From Intestinibacillus massiliensis (GTDB taxonomy: Bacteria > Bacillota > Clostridia > Oscillospirales > Butyricicoccaceae): a stretch of 64,000 nt of DNA. Shown here piece by piece: positions 7,012 through 17,364 of this stretch. Position numbers and translations under genes: made by a program. The notes under the pieces were generated by a model. It was not told the origin of the DNA. It did no database searches and saw nothing but the letters and a program-made list of their open reading frames with translations. Location: assembly GCA_029267335.1 (NCBI GenBank), contig JAJUJC010000004.1, positions 62,001 to 126,000 of the forward strand, read 5' to 3'. Within the stretch, counting starts at the first letter, position 1. Every line of letters begins with the position of its first letter.

Positions 7012-8088
7012 ATGAATTATGACGCAACCGTACGACAACGCATCAAAGCCGAGCAGAAAGCCATTGTACTCGCGAATTTCAAGAAGATTTTGGGGATGAA
7101 GGTTCTCTTTCTGCTTCCGTTCATTCTTCTCGGCATACTGGATGTGTTGAACTCCTGGCAGCAGCTCGCGCCGCTGCTTTCCGGCGATTTTTCCGGGGGA
7201 GCACCTGCGGGAGGAAACTGGACTACGCTTTTGCAGCTTGTGATCGGTGCGCCGCTCACGCTCGGCATGATGCATTTTTATATCACGCTCATGCGTGGAG
7301 AGCAAGCAAGCATCTCGCTGCTGTTTCATCCGTTTACATCGCTGCGCATCTTCTGGCGTTCCCTTCGCATGATGCTTACGCTGTGGCTGCGTACCTTTTT
7401 GTGGATGCTCATCCCCTATGTTTTGATGATTTTATTCCTCGTCAGTTTTTTCGTACACAATCCGGTTTTGTTATCTGACGCTACCTCAGCTTGGACCGCC
7501 AACTTGATTGGACAGTTCCTGCTGATTTTGGTCGTGTCCATCGTCATCTACATGCTGCTGTCCGTGCGGGTCGCATACTATGACGCGGGCTATGTCCGTC
7601 TGCATGATAACGAATTTATCGGCTGCTGGGACGCACAGCTTGAAGCGGCGCAGGCATTCCGCGGGCACTATGCCGATCTGCTGCTCTTTTTCCTGAGCTT
7701 TGCACCCTGGTATCTCGCGGAGATCGCGGTAGGCGGACTTCTGCTCTCCCCCTGTCTGCTTGTGGGCATCAATCCGTCTGCCGCCAGTCTAATGGTGATT
7801 CTGCCGTGTCTGATCGCCTTCGGCATTGCTATCATCTTCTTTTGGGTATTTCTCGATTCGTATGTGACCATGTCGTTCCTGCGCCTATTCGAGCACTTAG
7901 CGCCTGCACCGGAGCAACCGGTAGATGCCGTACCGTTTGAGCGACCCAACAGCTTTGAGCAGAAGCCCTACTGGCGCACCTCCGACGAACCGACCTCGAC
8001 AACCGAAGAACCCGTGTCTCCGGAAGAGCCCGCAACGCCCCCGTCGCCCGACGAACCGATGGACGATTCCAAAAGCGATCCCGAATAA
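7012..8088 (+). CDS. DUF975-like integral membrane protein
   Basis: A 358-residue protein with about six hydrophobic helices (near 29-45, 72-90, 118-145, 160-185, 222-250, 262-290) and a hydrophilic, Pro/Glu/Ser-rich C-terminal tail (about 305-358). The arrangement and the segment ARVAYYDAGYVRLHDNE-like (VRVAYYDAGYVRLHDN in this copy) before a helix pair resemble the DUF975 family of Clostridia, whose function is unknown. AAGGAG lies seven bases before ATG 7012. It follows the VanW gene closely and ends at a strong terminator shared with the convergent kdpE. No enzymatic motif was recognised. Confidence 0.65.
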   Translation: MNYDATVRQRIKAEQKAIVLANFKKILGMKVLFLLPFILLGILDVLNSWQQLAPLLSGDFSGGAPAGGNWTTLLQLVIGAPLTLGMMHFYITLMRGEQASISLLFHPFTSLRIFWRSLRMMLTLWLRTFLWMLIPYVLMILFLVSFFVHNPVLLSDATSAWTANLIGQFLLILVVSIVIYMLLSVRVAYYDAGYVRLHDNEFIGCWDAQLEAAQAFRGHYADLLLFFLSFAPWYLAEIAVGGLLLSPCLLVGINPSAASLMVILPCLIAFGIAIIFFWVFLDSYVTMSFLRLFEHLAPAPEQPVDAVPFERPNSFEQKPYWRTSDEPTSTTEEPVSPEEPATPPSPDEPMDDSKSDPE

Positions 8089-8116
8089 GAACAACGCTCT
8101 ATGGCATATCAAAAAC

Positions 8117-8147
8117 AGCCGCACGAGAACCGATCTCTCGTGCGGCT
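8117..8147. terminator. terminator between the DUF975 gene and kdpE
   Basis: AGCCGCACGAGA pairs with TCTCGTGCGGCT around a short loop; AT-rich sequence on both sides suggests it serves both convergent genes. Confidence 0.75.
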
Positions 8148-8187
8148 ATTCTACATTTTGCGCACGAGATTCGTGCGCGGCTGTTGT

Positions 8188-8886
8188 TCACAGCTTGAGC
8201 ATGCGGTAACCTACCCCGATATGGGTCTGAATGTATTGGGGCGCATTCGGTGTGTGCTCGAGCTTTTTGCGCAACGTTGCCATAAAAACCCGCAGAGAGG
8301 CGACATCGTTATCCCACGAGCTGCCCCAAATTTCTTTGGTGATATAGGTGTGGGTCAAAACCTTCCCCACATTTTTTGCGAGCAGACAGAGAAGTTTATA
8401 CTCGATCGGTGTCAGATGCAGCTCGTGCTCCTCCAGATAGGCACATCCCGCCGCGTAGTCGATCTTCAGGCTGCCGTTTTCAAAAATCGCGCTTTGCACC
8501 CCGATCTCGCTTGGCACAACATTCAGGCGCCGCTGCGTCACGCGCAGACGCGCCAGCAATTCCTCTACGGAAAACGGTTTCGTCAGATAATCATCCGCAC
8601 CCGCATCGAGCGCGTCGATTTTATCCGTGTCCTCGCTGCGCGCGCTGATGACGATGATCGGCATATTGGACCACGAGCGAATTTTACGGATGATGTCCAT
8701 ACCGTCCAAATCGGGCAGTCCCAGATCGAGCAGCACGATCTGCGGATTGTGAGAAACCGCTTCGAGCACCGCCTGCTCCCCGTTCTCCGCCGTGAGAAAA
8801 CGATACTGCTGCGTTTCCAGCGTTGTCGTAATCAGATTGCGCACCGCACAATCATCCTCTACCACAAGGATCAGCGGTTTATTCAT
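8188..8886 (-). CDS. kdpE: KdpE response regulator
   Basis: A 232-residue OmpR/PhoB-type regulator. The receiver domain (1-118) has the acidic pair at 11-12, phosphoacceptor Asp54 in VLLDLGLPDLDG, a conserved Ser in VISARSEDTDK and Lys in DYLTKPF. A winged-helix DNA-binding domain (about 130-230) ends in MATLRKKLEHTPNAPQYIQTH. It is the partner of the adjacent KdpD kinase, with which it overlaps by eight bases (kdpD stop downstream of the kdpE ATG). In known systems phosphorylated KdpE activates kdpFABC under potassium limitation. Paired 11-bp-spaced sites upstream of kdpF fit that role. Confidence 0.95.
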   Translation of the reverse strand: MNKPLILVVEDDCAVRNLITTTLETQQYRFLTAENGEQAVLEAVSHNPQIVLLDLGLPDLDGMDIIRKIRSWSNMPIIVISARSEDTDKIDALDAGADDYLTKPFSVEELLARLRVTQRRLNVVPSEIGVQSAIFENGSLKIDYAAGCAYLEEHELHLTPIEYKLLCLLAKNVGKVLTHTYITKEIWGSSWDNDVASLRVFMATLRKKLEHTPNAPQYIQTHIGVGYRMLKL

Positions 8887-11560
8887 GCAAGGTTACCTCC
8901 TCAATCAGCAAAGTAAATTGAAAGACCGTTCCTTTGGGATGGTTGTCCCGCACGCAGATCGTTCCGCCGTGCGCGGTGATGATGGACTTGCACAACGCAA
9001 GCCCCAGTCCCAAGCTGCGTCTGCTATCCACAATTTTCGTACCAGCTGTGTAAAACATGTCGAAGATGCGCGGCTTTGCCTCGTCCGGAATGCCCAGACC
9101 GTCGTCCGCGATCTCAGTCACAATGAGATTGTCCTGGGTATGGGTCGCGATCGAGATCGTAGACCCCACCGGTGTGTATTTGATGGCATTGTCCACGATG
9201 TTGATGATGACCTGTACGATCAGGCGGGCGTCCATTTTCGCCAAGGCAAAGTTATCTGCAGGATGCACGACAATATGATGCTCCACCTGCTTGCGGCTGA
9301 TGTGCCGCAGCGCCTCCGCGATCACCTCGTCCATCAGTTCGGGTTTCAGGCGCAGGCTCACGCTGCCGTCCTCGATGCGCGTGACCGCAAGCAGATTTTC
9401 CACCAGATTGATGAGCCACAGCGCGTCATCATAAATATCGGTGTAAAGCTGCTTTTTCTTATCCGGTGAAATGGAGGCGTCGCTTGCGAGCAGAATGCCC
9501 GCGTTGCCCGAGATCGAGGTCAGCGGTGTGCGCAGATCGTGTGAGATCGCGCGCAGCAGATTGGCGCGGAACTGTTCGTTTTTCGCAAGCACCGCCGCCT
9601 GTTCCTTCTCCAGACTGGTCTGGTCATTTTCCAGTGCCATCGCGCATTCGCCCAAAATGGAAAGCAGGATGCTGTTTTCAAACGGCTCAAGGTGACCGTT
9701 TTCCATGACAACGCCGACCACGCCGTACACCCGGCTCTCGATGCGCGCCGCAAGATAAAGGCATTTCGCATCGGAGAGCGTATCGGTCGTCGCGCCCGCG
9801 CGCTTATTGTTCTGGAACACCCATGCAGCCACGGCCTTTTCTTTGTCCGTCGCATACTGTGCATGCTCGAGTCCGCTGCCGCACGGGAACACGATCGGTG
9901 CTTCGAGTGTGCCCGACTGAGCCGGATAGAACACAACGTCTCTTTGCAGCAGACGTATCAGCTGGTTGGCTGTCACGGCGATGATCTCGGTTTTGCTGTT
10001 TGCCTTTTGCAGCGCCTGATTGGTGTCAAACAGCACCTTTGTGCGGTATGCCGCCTGCGCGGACTGCCTCGCCTGCTCCTTGATGCGCATCGCGAGATTG
10101 CTCGTGATGACAGCCGCCAAAAACATAATCAGGAACGTGACAGGATAGCCTGCGTCATACGCGCTCAAGGAAAAACGCGGCTCGGTAAAGAAGAAATTGA
10201 ACACCAAAACGCTGATGAGCGAATACGCAATGCTATAAAAACGGGTATTGGTCAACACAGCCGTCAGCAATACACCCAGAATATAGACCGTGATAATATT
10301 GGCCTCACTAAAGCCAAAATGGCGAAACACGAATCCAATCAAGGTCGCAAGCAGCAAAATACCGCCGCTCTTGGCAAAATCAAGCGGCGCAAGCTGCGGC
10401 GGTGCAGCGGGTCTTTTTTGGTGATACGCGTCGGTCGGTGTGTCCGGAATGATGTAAATATCCAGACCGGGCGCATACTCCGTCAGCTTTTCCGTCAGGG
10501 TCTGCTTGTGCAGCAGCCCGCGATGCTTTGCGTTAAAGCGCCCGAGCACGACCTTGGACACCCCCGAAAGGCGGGCAAATTCCGCGATTTGATACGCGAC
10601 GTCCTCTCCGTAGCTTGTTTCGATGGACGCGCCGAGCTGCTGCGCAAGCTGCACATGATCGCGCAGACGCACGCTGTCCTTGTCGTTTATCGTGAGGAAA
10701 TCCGGTGTTTCCACAAATAGCGCGGTCAATCTGCCGTGAAACGCGTGCGCCATGCGCGCGGCAGTACGAATGATCTTTGGGTTCGTGGGCGAGGAGGACA
10801 GACAGACTAGCACATGCTCGTCGGTATAATAGCTTGCGCCCGCCTGTAGCTTTGCCGGCTCTGCCAACCGGTTGACGCGGTCTGCGCAGCGCCGCAGCGC
10901 GATCTCACGCAGTGCGGTCAGATTTTGCAGGGTGAAAAAATGATCGAGCGCACGCTTTGCCTGCGCTTCGCGGTAGATCTTGCCCTCATTCAGGCGGTCG
11001 ATCAGCTCCTGCGGCTCGATGTCCACCAGTTTGACCTGCGTCGCTTCATCAAAAATATCGTCCGGAATGCGTTCCCGCACGGTAATGCCCGTGATCGAGG
11101 CGACAATATCGCACAGACTTTCGATATGCTGCACGTTGACCGTGGTATAAACGTCGATTCCCGCGCGCAGCAGCTCGGTTACGTCCTGATAGCGTTTTTT
11201 GTGCCGACTCCCCACCGCATTGGTGTGCGCGAGTTCATCCACCAGAATGAGCTGCGGCTTGCGCTGCAACGCGGCGGCGATGTCAAACTCCGCGGTCTCT
11301 ACCGTGCCCGAGGTGGTTTTTCGCAGCGGAATGGCGGGCAGCCCCTTGAGCAGAGCCGCGGTTTCCGGTCGCGCATGCGGCTCGACATAACCGACTACCA
11401 CATCCACACCGCGCTGCTTTGCGCTGCGGGCTTCCTTGAGCATGGCATAGGTTTTTCCCACGCCCGCTGCGTATCCGAAGAAGATTTTTAAAATGCCGAC
11501 TTGCTTGTTTTCGCGCTCGGACTGGATCGCGCGCAGCAGGTCATCCGGATTGGCTCGCAT
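8879..11560 (-). CDS. kdpD: KdpD sensor histidine kinase
   Basis: An 893-residue membrane kinase, full length for KdpD. An N-terminal KdpD domain carries a Walker A (GYAAGVGKT, GVGKT at 33-37); then come a universal-stress-protein-like domain (about 245-375), four closely spaced membrane helices (DUF4118, about 395-500), a GAF-like region and the kinase core with phosphoacceptor His674 (AISHDLRTPLTS) and ATP-binding motifs DNAIKY, DDGLGIP and SLGLGLAL. It senses potassium and ionic status and phosphorylates KdpE. AAAGGAGG lies just upstream of the ATG; an extended -10 (TGATATAAT, minus strand 11584-11592) suggests kdpDE can be transcribed separately from kdpFABC. Confidence 0.97.
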   Translation of the reverse strand: MRANPDDLLRAIQSERENKQVGILKIFFGYAAGVGKTYAMLKEARSAKQRGVDVVVGYVEPHARPETAALLKGLPAIPLRKTTSGTVETAEFDIAAALQRKPQLILVDELAHTNAVGSRHKKRYQDVTELLRAGIDVYTTVNVQHIESLCDIVASITGITVRERIPDDIFDEATQVKLVDIEPQELIDRLNEGKIYREAQAKRALDHFFTLQNLTALREIALRRCADRVNRLAEPAKLQAGASYYTDEHVLVCLSSSPTNPKIIRTAARMAHAFHGRLTALFVETPDFLTINDKDSVRLRDHVQLAQQLGASIETSYGEDVAYQIAEFARLSGVSKVVLGRFNAKHRGLLHKQTLTEKLTEYAPGLDIYIIPDTPTDAYHQKRPAAPPQLAPLDFAKSGGILLLATLIGFVFRHFGFSEANIITVYILGVLLTAVLTNTRFYSIAYSLISVLVFNFFFTEPRFSLSAYDAGYPVTFLIMFLAAVITSNLAMRIKEQARQSAQAAYRTKVLFDTNQALQKANSKTEIIAVTANQLIRLLQRDVVFYPAQSGTLEAPIVFPCGSGLEHAQYATDKEKAVAAWVFQNNKRAGATTDTLSDAKCLYLAARIESRVYGVVGVVMENGHLEPFENSILLSILGECAMALENDQTSLEKEQAAVLAKNEQFRANLLRAISHDLRTPLTSISGNAGILLASDASISPDKKKQLYTDIYDDALWLINLVENLLAVTRIEDGSVSLRLKPELMDEVIAEALRHISRKQVEHHIVVHPADNFALAKMDARLIVQVIINIVDNAIKYTPVGSTISIATHTQDNLIVTEIADDGLGIPDEAKPRIFDMFYTAGTKIVDSRRSLGLGLALCKSIITAHGGTICVRDNHPKGTVFQFTLLIEEVTLHE

Positions 11561-11583
11561 TGCAGCACCTCCTTTGGTAAGTT

Positions 11584-11592
11584 ATTATATCA
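11584..11592 (-). promoter_or_regulatory. extended -10 element before kdpD
   Basis: Minus-strand TGATATAAT is a full extended -10; no good -35 is present. It sits 24 bases upstream of the kdpD ATG. Confidence 0.5.
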
Positions 11593-11636
11593 CATATCTT
11601 GCATGGAGCATATGCTTTCGCCCGCACTGCACGGTA

Positions 11637-12242
11637 TTACGATAAGATGCCGTCGAGCATCAAATTGACCTTGAGCACGTTCACGGTCTCTTCTCCGAAC
11701 ACGCCGAGAAAGCGTCCGGTGGTGCACTTTGCGATCACATCGCGCACCTCGTCCTCGGTTTTGCCGCTCGCAGCGGCGATGCGCGCGACCTGATACGCCG
11801 CCGCAGCGAGAGAGATATGCGGGTCCAGTCCGCTGCCGGATACTGTCACGAGATCGACCGGAACGGCGGTGTCCCCCATCTGCGGGTTTGCGGCGCGCAG
11901 CTTTTGCACACGTTCCCGCACGAGCGCGGCAAATTCCTCGCTCGTCGGGCTTAAATTCGAGGGGGCAGAATATAGCACCGCGCGCCCGTCGGCATCCCGA
12001 TAGGTCTTGACATCAAAATTCATGATGCGGCCCCACAGATGCGCGTCATCGGTGTACGCTTGCCCGAGCAGCGCGCTGCCGTATTTCACGCCGTTTATCT
12101 CGATAATGCTGCCGTTTGCCTGATGAGGGAACAAAAGCTGTGCCGCTCCGGTGACCACACCGGTATAGCCGACGCCGCACAGCACCGTAAACAGCAGGAG
12201 CACCGCCGCTGCACGCAGCAGGCTATGTTTGAATGTACGCAT
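11637..12242 (-). CDS. kdpC: potassium-transporting ATPase subunit C
   Basis: A 201-residue KdpC subunit with a single N-terminal membrane helix (about 10-32) and an external/peripheral domain containing YGSALLGQAYTDDAHLWGR (S-x-L-x-GQ) and SGSGLDPHIS, both hallmark KdpC motifs, followed by VIAKCTTGRFLGVFGEETVNVLKVN at the C-terminus. It stabilises the KdpFABC complex at the cytoplasmic membrane. It lies 35 bases downstream of kdpB and 76 bases upstream of kdpD, in the standard order. Confidence 0.97.
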   Translation of the reverse strand: MRTFKHSLLRAAAVLLLFTVLCGVGYTGVVTGAAQLLFPHQANGSIIEINGVKYGSALLGQAYTDDAHLWGRIMNFDVKTYRDADGRAVLYSAPSNLSPTSEEFAALVRERVQKLRAANPQMGDTAVPVDLVTVSGSGLDPHISLAAAAYQVARIAAASGKTEDEVRDVIAKCTTGRFLGVFGEETVNVLKVNLMLDGILS

Positions 12243-12277
12243 GATAACGTTCCTTTCGTCTCAAATTTGACCGAGGG

Positions 12278-14347
12278 TCATGCCAGACCGCACGCGGTCA
12301 GCATGAGGTCGATCAGCTTAACAAAAATAAAGGGTGCCGCCAGACCGCCCAGACCATAGATCAGCAAATTGCGGCTGAGCAGCTTTCCCGCAGGGACTTC
12401 GCGATATTTGACGCCCTTGAGCGCCAGTGGAATCAAGGCAATAATAATCAGCGCGTTGTAAATGATAGCGGACAGCACCGCGCTTTGCGGGGAACTCAGA
12501 TGCATGATATTGAGCGCGGAAAGTCCCGGATACAGACCGAGAAACAGCGCCGGAATGATGGCAAAATACTTTGCAACATCGTTTGCGATGGAAAAGGTCG
12601 TCAGGCTGCCGCGCGTCATCAAAAGCTGCTTGCCGATGCGCACGATGTCAATGAGCTTGGTCGGAGAGGAATCCAGATCGACCATGTTGCCGGCTTCCTT
12701 TGCCGCCTGTGTGCCCGTATTCATCGCGACAGCGACATCCGCCTGTGCAAGCGCCGGTGCGTCGTTCGTGCCGTCGCCGGTCATCGCGACCAGATGCCCC
12801 TTGGACTGAAAGTCCCGAATCATCGCCAGCTTGCCCTCCGGCGTGGCTTCCGCCAGAAAATCGTCCACGCCCGCTTCCGCCGCGATGGCTGCCGCGGTCA
12901 GCGGGTTGTCGCCGGTGATCATAATGGTTTTGATGCCCATTTTGCGCAGATCTGCAAATTTTTCCTGCACGCCCTGTTTGATGATATCCTTGAGATGGAT
13001 GACACCCAGAATCTTATGATCCTGCGCCACGACGAGCGGTGTACCGCCCTGTTTTGCAATGCTTTTCACCACGCGGTCGCATTCCTCGGTGTAAGCACCG
13101 CCCGCCGCCTCCACATAGGCGCGCACAGAATCCGCCGCGCCCTTTCGGATCTCATGCCCGCCGCAGTCCACGCCGCTCATGCGCGTTTTTGCGGTAAAAG
13201 CGATGAACTGCATATGCTGCTCGGAAAGCGTTCTGCCGCGCAGCCCGAATTTTTCTTTTGCCAGTACTACGATGCTGCGTCCTTCCGGGGTCTCATCCGC
13301 AAGCGAAGAAAGCTGCGCCGCATCCGCGAGCACCTCGGGCGCCACGCCATCCACCGGAATAAAATTACATGCCTGCCGATTGCCCAGTGTGATCGTGCCC
13401 GTTTTATCGAGCATGAGAATGTCGACATCGCCCGCCGCCTCGATGGCGCGGCCGGACATCGCAAGCACATTCGCCTGATTGAGGCGGCTCATGCCCGCAA
13501 TGCCGATCGCGGACAGCAGCGCGCCGATCGTGGTGGGAGCAAGGCAGACGAGCAGCGCGACGAGCGTTGTCACGGACGTGGGGTTCGCCACACCCGCTTG
13601 CTTGGCGGAAAACACGGAATAGGTGTAAAGCGAGAGCGTGACCAGAATGAAGATGATGCTCAGCGCGATGAGAAAAATCTGAAGCGCGATCTCATTCGGC
13701 GTTTTTTTGCGCGACGCGCCCTCGACCATGGCGATCATCTTGTCGAGAAAGCTCTCTCCTGCTTCGTTTGTGACCTGCATCACGATCCAGTCGGACAGCA
13801 GCAGCGTGCCGCCGGTGACTGCGCTGCGGTCGCCGCCCGCTTCGCGGATGACCGGCGCGGATTCACCGGTGATCGCGCTTTCGTCCACGGACGCTGCGCC
13901 CTCGATGACCTCGCCGTCCGCCGGAATCTGCTCGCCCGCGCGCACCAGCACCAGATCGCCCTTTTTGAGCAGCGCAGAGGACACCTCGGTGCTGTCCTCC
14001 TTGCGGTCTGCGGACGGGACGCGATGCGCGGGAACATCCTTGCGCGAAGCGCGCAGCGCATCCGCCTGCGCCTTGCCGCGCCCCTCTGCGATCGCCTCCG
14101 CAAAGTTTGCAAACAGACAGGTGAACCACAAAATGACGGCGATCGCCAAGGTGTAGCCCGACGGCGCGTCTGCGACGCCGAACAGGGATACGACCCAGAG
14201 CACGCTCGTCAGCACCGCGGACAGATACACGAGCAGCATGACCGGATTTTGCGCCTGTGTTCTGGGGGATAGCTTGATAAAAGAATCCTTGATCGCTCTG
14301 CCGAGCATGCTGCGGTCTGCAAAGCTGTTTTTCGATTTGACGGACAT
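12278..14347 (-). CDS. kdpB: potassium-transporting P-type ATPase subunit B
   Basis: A 689-residue P-type ATPase that energises high-affinity potassium import. Visible are the actuator motif TGES (160-163), the phosphorylation motif DKTGTIT with Asp314, the nucleotide-binding KGAADSVR segment and the hinge [17 protein letters not shown]. About seven membrane helices are arranged as in KdpB. It lies 13 bases after kdpA and 35 before kdpC. Nothing is missing relative to functional family members. Confidence 0.98.
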   Translation of the reverse strand: MSVKSKNSFADRSMLGRAIKDSFIKLSPRTQAQNPVMLLVYLSAVLTSVLWVVSLFGVADAPSGYTLAIAVILWFTCLFANFAEAIAEGRGKAQADALRASRKDVPAHRVPSADRKEDSTEVSSALLKKGDLVLVRAGEQIPADGEVIEGAASVDESAITGESAPVIREAGGDRSAVTGGTLLLSDWIVMQVTNEAGESFLDKMIAMVEGASRKKTPNEIALQIFLIALSIIFILVTLSLYTYSVFSAKQAGVANPTSVTTLVALLVCLAPTTIGALLSAIGIAGMSRLNQANVLAMSGRAIEAAGDVDILMLDKTGTITLGNRQACNFIPVDGVAPEVLADAAQLSSLADETPEGRSIVVLAKEKFGLRGRTLSEQHMQFIAFTAKTRMSGVDCGGHEIRKGAADSVRAYVEAAGGAYTEECDRVVKSIAKQGGTPLVVAQDHKILGVIHLKDIIKQGVQEKFADLRKMGIKTIMITGDNPLTAAAIAAEAGVDDFLAEATPEGKLAMIRDFQSKGHLVAMTGDGTNDAPALAQADVAVAMNTGTQAAKEAGNMVDLDSSPTKLIDIVRIGKQLLMTRGSLTTFSIANDVAKYFAIIPALFLGLYPGLSALNIMHLSSPQSAVLSAIIYNALIIIALIPLALKGVKYREVPAGKLLSRNLLIYGLGGLAAPFIFVKLIDLMLTACGLA

Positions 14348-14360
14348 ATTCCGTACCTCC

Positions 14361-16178
14361 TTAAACCATGCGCTGGAAGAACTCTGCGATCGGTCCGAGC
14401 GCCAATGCGGGGAAGAAGCTCAGCGCGCCGACGAGCAGTACCACGAAAATCAGCAGGAACACAAACATGCCGTTCGTCGTGGATAACGTGCCCGCGGTCA
14501 CCGCGATCTTTTTCTTTGCCGCGAGCGCGCCCGCGATCGCAAGTGTGCCGGCGATGGGCAAAAAGCGCGCGAACAGCATGACGAGTCCGATGGATACGTT
14601 CAAAAATACGGTGTTGGCGTTGAATCCGGCAAAGGCAGAGCCGTTGTTGCCGCCCGCCGAGGTGTAGGCGTACAGCAGCTCCGAAAAGCCGTGCGCGCCG
14701 CTGTTATGCAGACTGTCCGCGACCTGCGGCACGACGGCGGCGATGCCGCTGCCCACCAAAATCGCGATCGGCGTGGCGAGACAGACCACCACCGCCCATT
14801 TCATTTCATAAGGCTCGATTTTTTTGCCCAGAAATTCCGGCGTTCTGCCGACCATGAGTCCCGCGATAAAGACGGTAAGGATGGCGAACGCGAGCATGCC
14901 GTACAAACCGCTGCCCACGCCGCCGAAAACCACTTCGCCAAGCTGTATTTGCAGCATCTGCATCATCGCGCCGAGCGGGGTGTAGCTGTCGTGCATGGAG
15001 TTGACCGAGCCGTTGGACGCCGCTGTCGTAAACGCCGCCCACGTCGAAGAGGAGACAATCCCGAAGCGTGCTTCCTTGCCCTCCATATTGCCGCCCGCCT
15101 GATCGACCATGCTCACATTGACCGCGCCGTTTTGCGCAAGCTGCGGTGTGGCATTCTGCTCGCTCACACCGATGACCGTGAGCGCCACGAGCAGCATCAG
15201 GAACATCGCGACAAAGAGCGCGACACCTTGCTTTTTGTTTTTGACCGCGCTGCCAAAGGTAAAGCACAGCGCCGCGGGAATGAGCAGCAGCGACAGCATT
15301 TCGAGCAGATTGGTGAATGCGTTGGGATTCTCGAGCGGATGCGCGGAATTGACACCCATATAGCCGCCGCCGTTCGTGCCCGTCTGCTTGATGGCGATTT
15401 GACTTGCCGCAGGCCCCATCGGTACGAATTCCTTCGTGATGATCTGCGCACCCGCCACCGGTTTGCCCTGTACGCTCACGGTGCTGGTTGCGGGGTCGAT
15501 CACCGCATCATGCAGCAGCTCGCCTTGTGCACTGACTGCCACCGGCTCGAGCAGCGTCACTTCCTCCGCGCCCTTCAGGTTCTGCACCACGCCGCCGCCC
15601 ACCAGACACAGGGCGAGCACCAGATTGAGCGGGAGCAGGATGTGCACCACCGTGCGCGTCATATCGACCCAAAAGTTTCCTACGCCCGTTTCTTGCACGC
15701 GGATAAAGCCGCGCAGCAGCGCGCACAGCACGGAAATGCCCGCCGCCGCAGACACAAAGTTCTGTACCGTCAGCCCAAGCGCCTGCGTCAAATAGCTCAT
15801 GGTGGATTCGCCCGCATACGCCTGCCAGTTGGTGTTCGTCACAAAGCTCGCGCTCGTGTTAAAGGCAAGATGCCATGAGGTTCCGGGCACGCCCTGCGGG
15901 TTGCCCGGCAGAACGCCCTGCACCAGTTGCAGCACCAGCAACGCCGCAAGACTCACGCCCGAAAACACCAACACGGAAAGCAGATAGGTTTTCCATGTCA
16001 TTTCCTCGCGTGCTTGGATGCGCAGGAGCTTATAGATCCCTTTTTCACAGGTGGTCAGGAATTTTGAAAAAAAGGTTCGCTCTCCGAACAGGACTTTTTT
16101 GATGTACGCCCCCAATGGGATGGCGAGCACCACAAGCAGAACCAGATATAAAGCGTATTGTATCAAATTTGTCATCAT
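14361..16178 (-). CDS. kdpA: potassium-transporting ATPase subunit A
   Basis: A 605-residue polytopic membrane protein, the ion-selective channel-like subunit of Kdp and a member of the SKT superfamily. About ten membrane helices and the selectivity-filter-like loops can be seen, e.g. [14 protein letters not shown] (about 111-124), [22 protein letters not shown] (Gly-rich filter), [17 protein letters not shown] and [14 protein letters not shown]. It is somewhat longer than the E. coli protein (557) owing to an internal loop at about 215-260. The start is 100 bases downstream of the small kdpF. Confidence 0.97.
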   Translation of the reverse strand: MMTNLIQYALYLVLLVVLAIPLGAYIKKVLFGERTFFSKFLTTCEKGIYKLLRIQAREEMTWKTYLLSVLVFSGVSLAALLVLQLVQGVLPGNPQGVPGTSWHLAFNTSASFVTNTNWQAYAGESTMSYLTQALGLTVQNFVSAAAGISVLCALLRGFIRVQETGVGNFWVDMTRTVVHILLPLNLVLALCLVGGGVVQNLKGAEEVTLLEPVAVSAQGELLHDAVIDPATSTVSVQGKPVAGAQIITKEFVPMGPAASQIAIKQTGTNGGGYMGVNSAHPLENPNAFTNLLEMLSLLLIPAALCFTFGSAVKNKKQGVALFVAMFLMLLVALTVIGVSEQNATPQLAQNGAVNVSMVDQAGGNMEGKEARFGIVSSSTWAAFTTAASNGSVNSMHDSYTPLGAMMQMLQIQLGEVVFGGVGSGLYGMLAFAILTVFIAGLMVGRTPEFLGKKIEPYEMKWAVVVCLATPIAILVGSGIAAVVPQVADSLHNSGAHGFSELLYAYTSAGGNNGSAFAGFNANTVFLNVSIGLVMLFARFLPIAGTLAIAGALAAKKKIAVTAGTLSTTNGMFVFLLIFVVLLVGALSFFPALALGPIAEFFQRMV

Positions 16179-16278
16179 GATTTTGTACCTCTCTGCGATC
16201 GAATTCCCCGCGCGGCGCGCTGATATGCGCCGTGCGGATGGATAAGAACGCGTTTCATACCGTTGTCCGAAGCCGTTG

Positions 16279-16371
16279 TCATCCCGCGCGGTCTCCCGTC
16301 ATCAGGATGTAAATGTAATACAGCAGCAGCGCGATTGCCGCTGCGCCGATCAGCCCTACCAGATACTGCAT
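16279..16371 (-). CDS. kdpF: KdpF small membrane subunit
   Basis: A 30-residue single-helix peptide, MQYLVGLIGAAAIALLLYYI followed by YILMTGDRAG. GGAGGG is about six bases upstream of the ATG. KdpF is a lipid-like stabilising subunit of the Kdp complex and typically precedes kdpA; size, hydrophobicity and location fit. It is too short for routine gene callers. The 100-base gap to kdpA is longer than in most kdp operons. Identity rests on context plus the helix, because the family is too short for strong sequence proof. Confidence 0.8.
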   Translation of the reverse strand: MQYLVGLIGAAAIALLLYYIYILMTGDRAG

Positions 16372-16448
16372 AACATGCCCTCCTTGTTTCTGTGATGCCT
16401 TTTATGATAGCGCCCTTCACATGAAAACGGTATAAATGTGATCGCACC

Positions 16449-16470
16449 GAGATTAAGAACGCATTAAGAC
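16449..16470 (-). promoter_or_regulatory. candidate KdpE box upstream of kdpF
   Basis: ATTAAG occurs twice with an 11-base period (plus-strand 16452-16457 and 16463-16468), giving direct CTTAAT half-sites on the minus strand. That spacing is typical of OmpR/PhoB-family binding sites. A TATACC-like -10 follows about 25 bases downstream. Confidence 0.5.
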
Positions 16471-16480
16471 CGCGCAGCAA

Positions 16481-16514
16481 AAAAGGGCGGACAGCACCGC
16501 AATGCTATCCGCCC
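16481..16514 (-). terminator. terminator of tatD
   Basis: Minus-strand stem GGGCGGATAGCA / TGCTGTCCGCCC (one wobble pair), followed by T6. Confidence 0.9.
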
Positions 16515-16525
16515 CTGTGGCAGTC

Positions 16526-17302
16526 TTATTTAGATGGTTCGTCGATGCGGAAAAACCGCTTGGCGTTCTCGGTCGTGATGCGCGCGACCTCGTCAACTGT
16601 CAGCCCGCGCACCTGCGCGATCTGCTCCGCAACGCGGTGCACATAGAGTGAGGAATTGCGCTTGCCGCGATAAGGCTCGGGCGCAAGATAGGGCGAATCG
16701 GTCTCAATCATGATGCGATCGAGCGGCATCATTTCGAGCACCTCGAGTGCCTTACGCGCGTTTTTATAGGTCACAACGCCCGTAAACGACAGATAATAGC
16801 CGAGTTCCAGCAGCTGCTTTGCCATTTCCGCGCTGCCCGAATAACAGTGGAACACGCCGGTCACGCCGGGATGCTGCTCCACGACGGTCAGCGTATCAAG
16901 ATGCGCGTCGCGATCATGGATGACGACCGGCAGCCCCAACCGCTTCGCCATGCGCATCTGCGCGTGAAAAATCTCCTGCTGATACTTGCGTTTTTCCGGA
17001 TCTTTTTCCCAGTAGTAATCCAGTCCGATCTCCCCGATCGCGCGCACGCGAGGATTGTTGCGTGCCAGTGCTTCGATCGCGTCGAGATCGACCTCCCCAT
17101 CGAGGTTTTCCGGATGATAGCCGACCTCGGCATACATGAAATCGTAGGTATTTGCCATTTCGACCGCCTTTTGACTGGTGACAAGGTCACAGCCGGGGTT
17201 TACAATGTATGCAACGCCGTTTTGCGCCATCGAGCGCAGCAGCGCGTCGCGATCGTGGTCAAACTGTGCGTCATCATAATGCGCATGGGTATCAATGAAC
17301 AT
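16526..17302 (-). CDS. tatD: TatD family metal-dependent DNase
   Basis: A 258-residue TIM-barrel hydrolase of the TatD/YcfH family (3'-5' DNase activity in characterised members). Metal ligands are visible: His6 and His8 (DTHAHYDD), Glu in IGEIGLDYYW, His in PVVIHDRDAH, His in VFHCYSG and Asp in IETDSPYLAPEPYRGKRN. It lies downstream of metG on the same strand, a common Firmicutes pairing (metG-yabD), but a hairpin with terminator character separates them. Confidence 0.93.
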   Translation of the reverse strand: MFIDTHAHYDDAQFDHDRDALLRSMAQNGVAYIVNPGCDLVTSQKAVEMANTYDFMYAEVGYHPENLDGEVDLDAIEALARNNPRVRAIGEIGLDYYWEKDPEKRKYQQEIFHAQMRMAKRLGLPVVIHDRDAHLDTLTVVEQHPGVTGVFHCYSGSAEMAKQLLELGYYLSFTGVVTYKNARKALEVLEMMPLDRIMIETDSPYLAPEPYRGKRNSSLYVHRVAEQIAQVRGLTVDEVARITTENAKRFFRIDEPSK

Positions 17303-17323
17303 CGGTAACTCCTTTCGATGGAG

Positions 17324-17352
17324 AAAAGAGCCGCGCCCGAGGGTGCGGCTCT
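17324..17352 (-). terminator. hairpin/terminator between metG and tatD
   Basis: Minus-strand AGAGCCGCACC and GGCGCGGCTCT form a GC-rich stem followed by TTTT; probably partial termination within the pair. Confidence 0.65.
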
Positions 17353-17364
17353 TGATCTTTGTGC

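Noticed and set aside
12485-14272. 595-codon open frame opposite kdpB
   Set aside because: Antisense shadow; composition (Arg/His/Asp-rich) and full overlap with kdpB argue against a gene.
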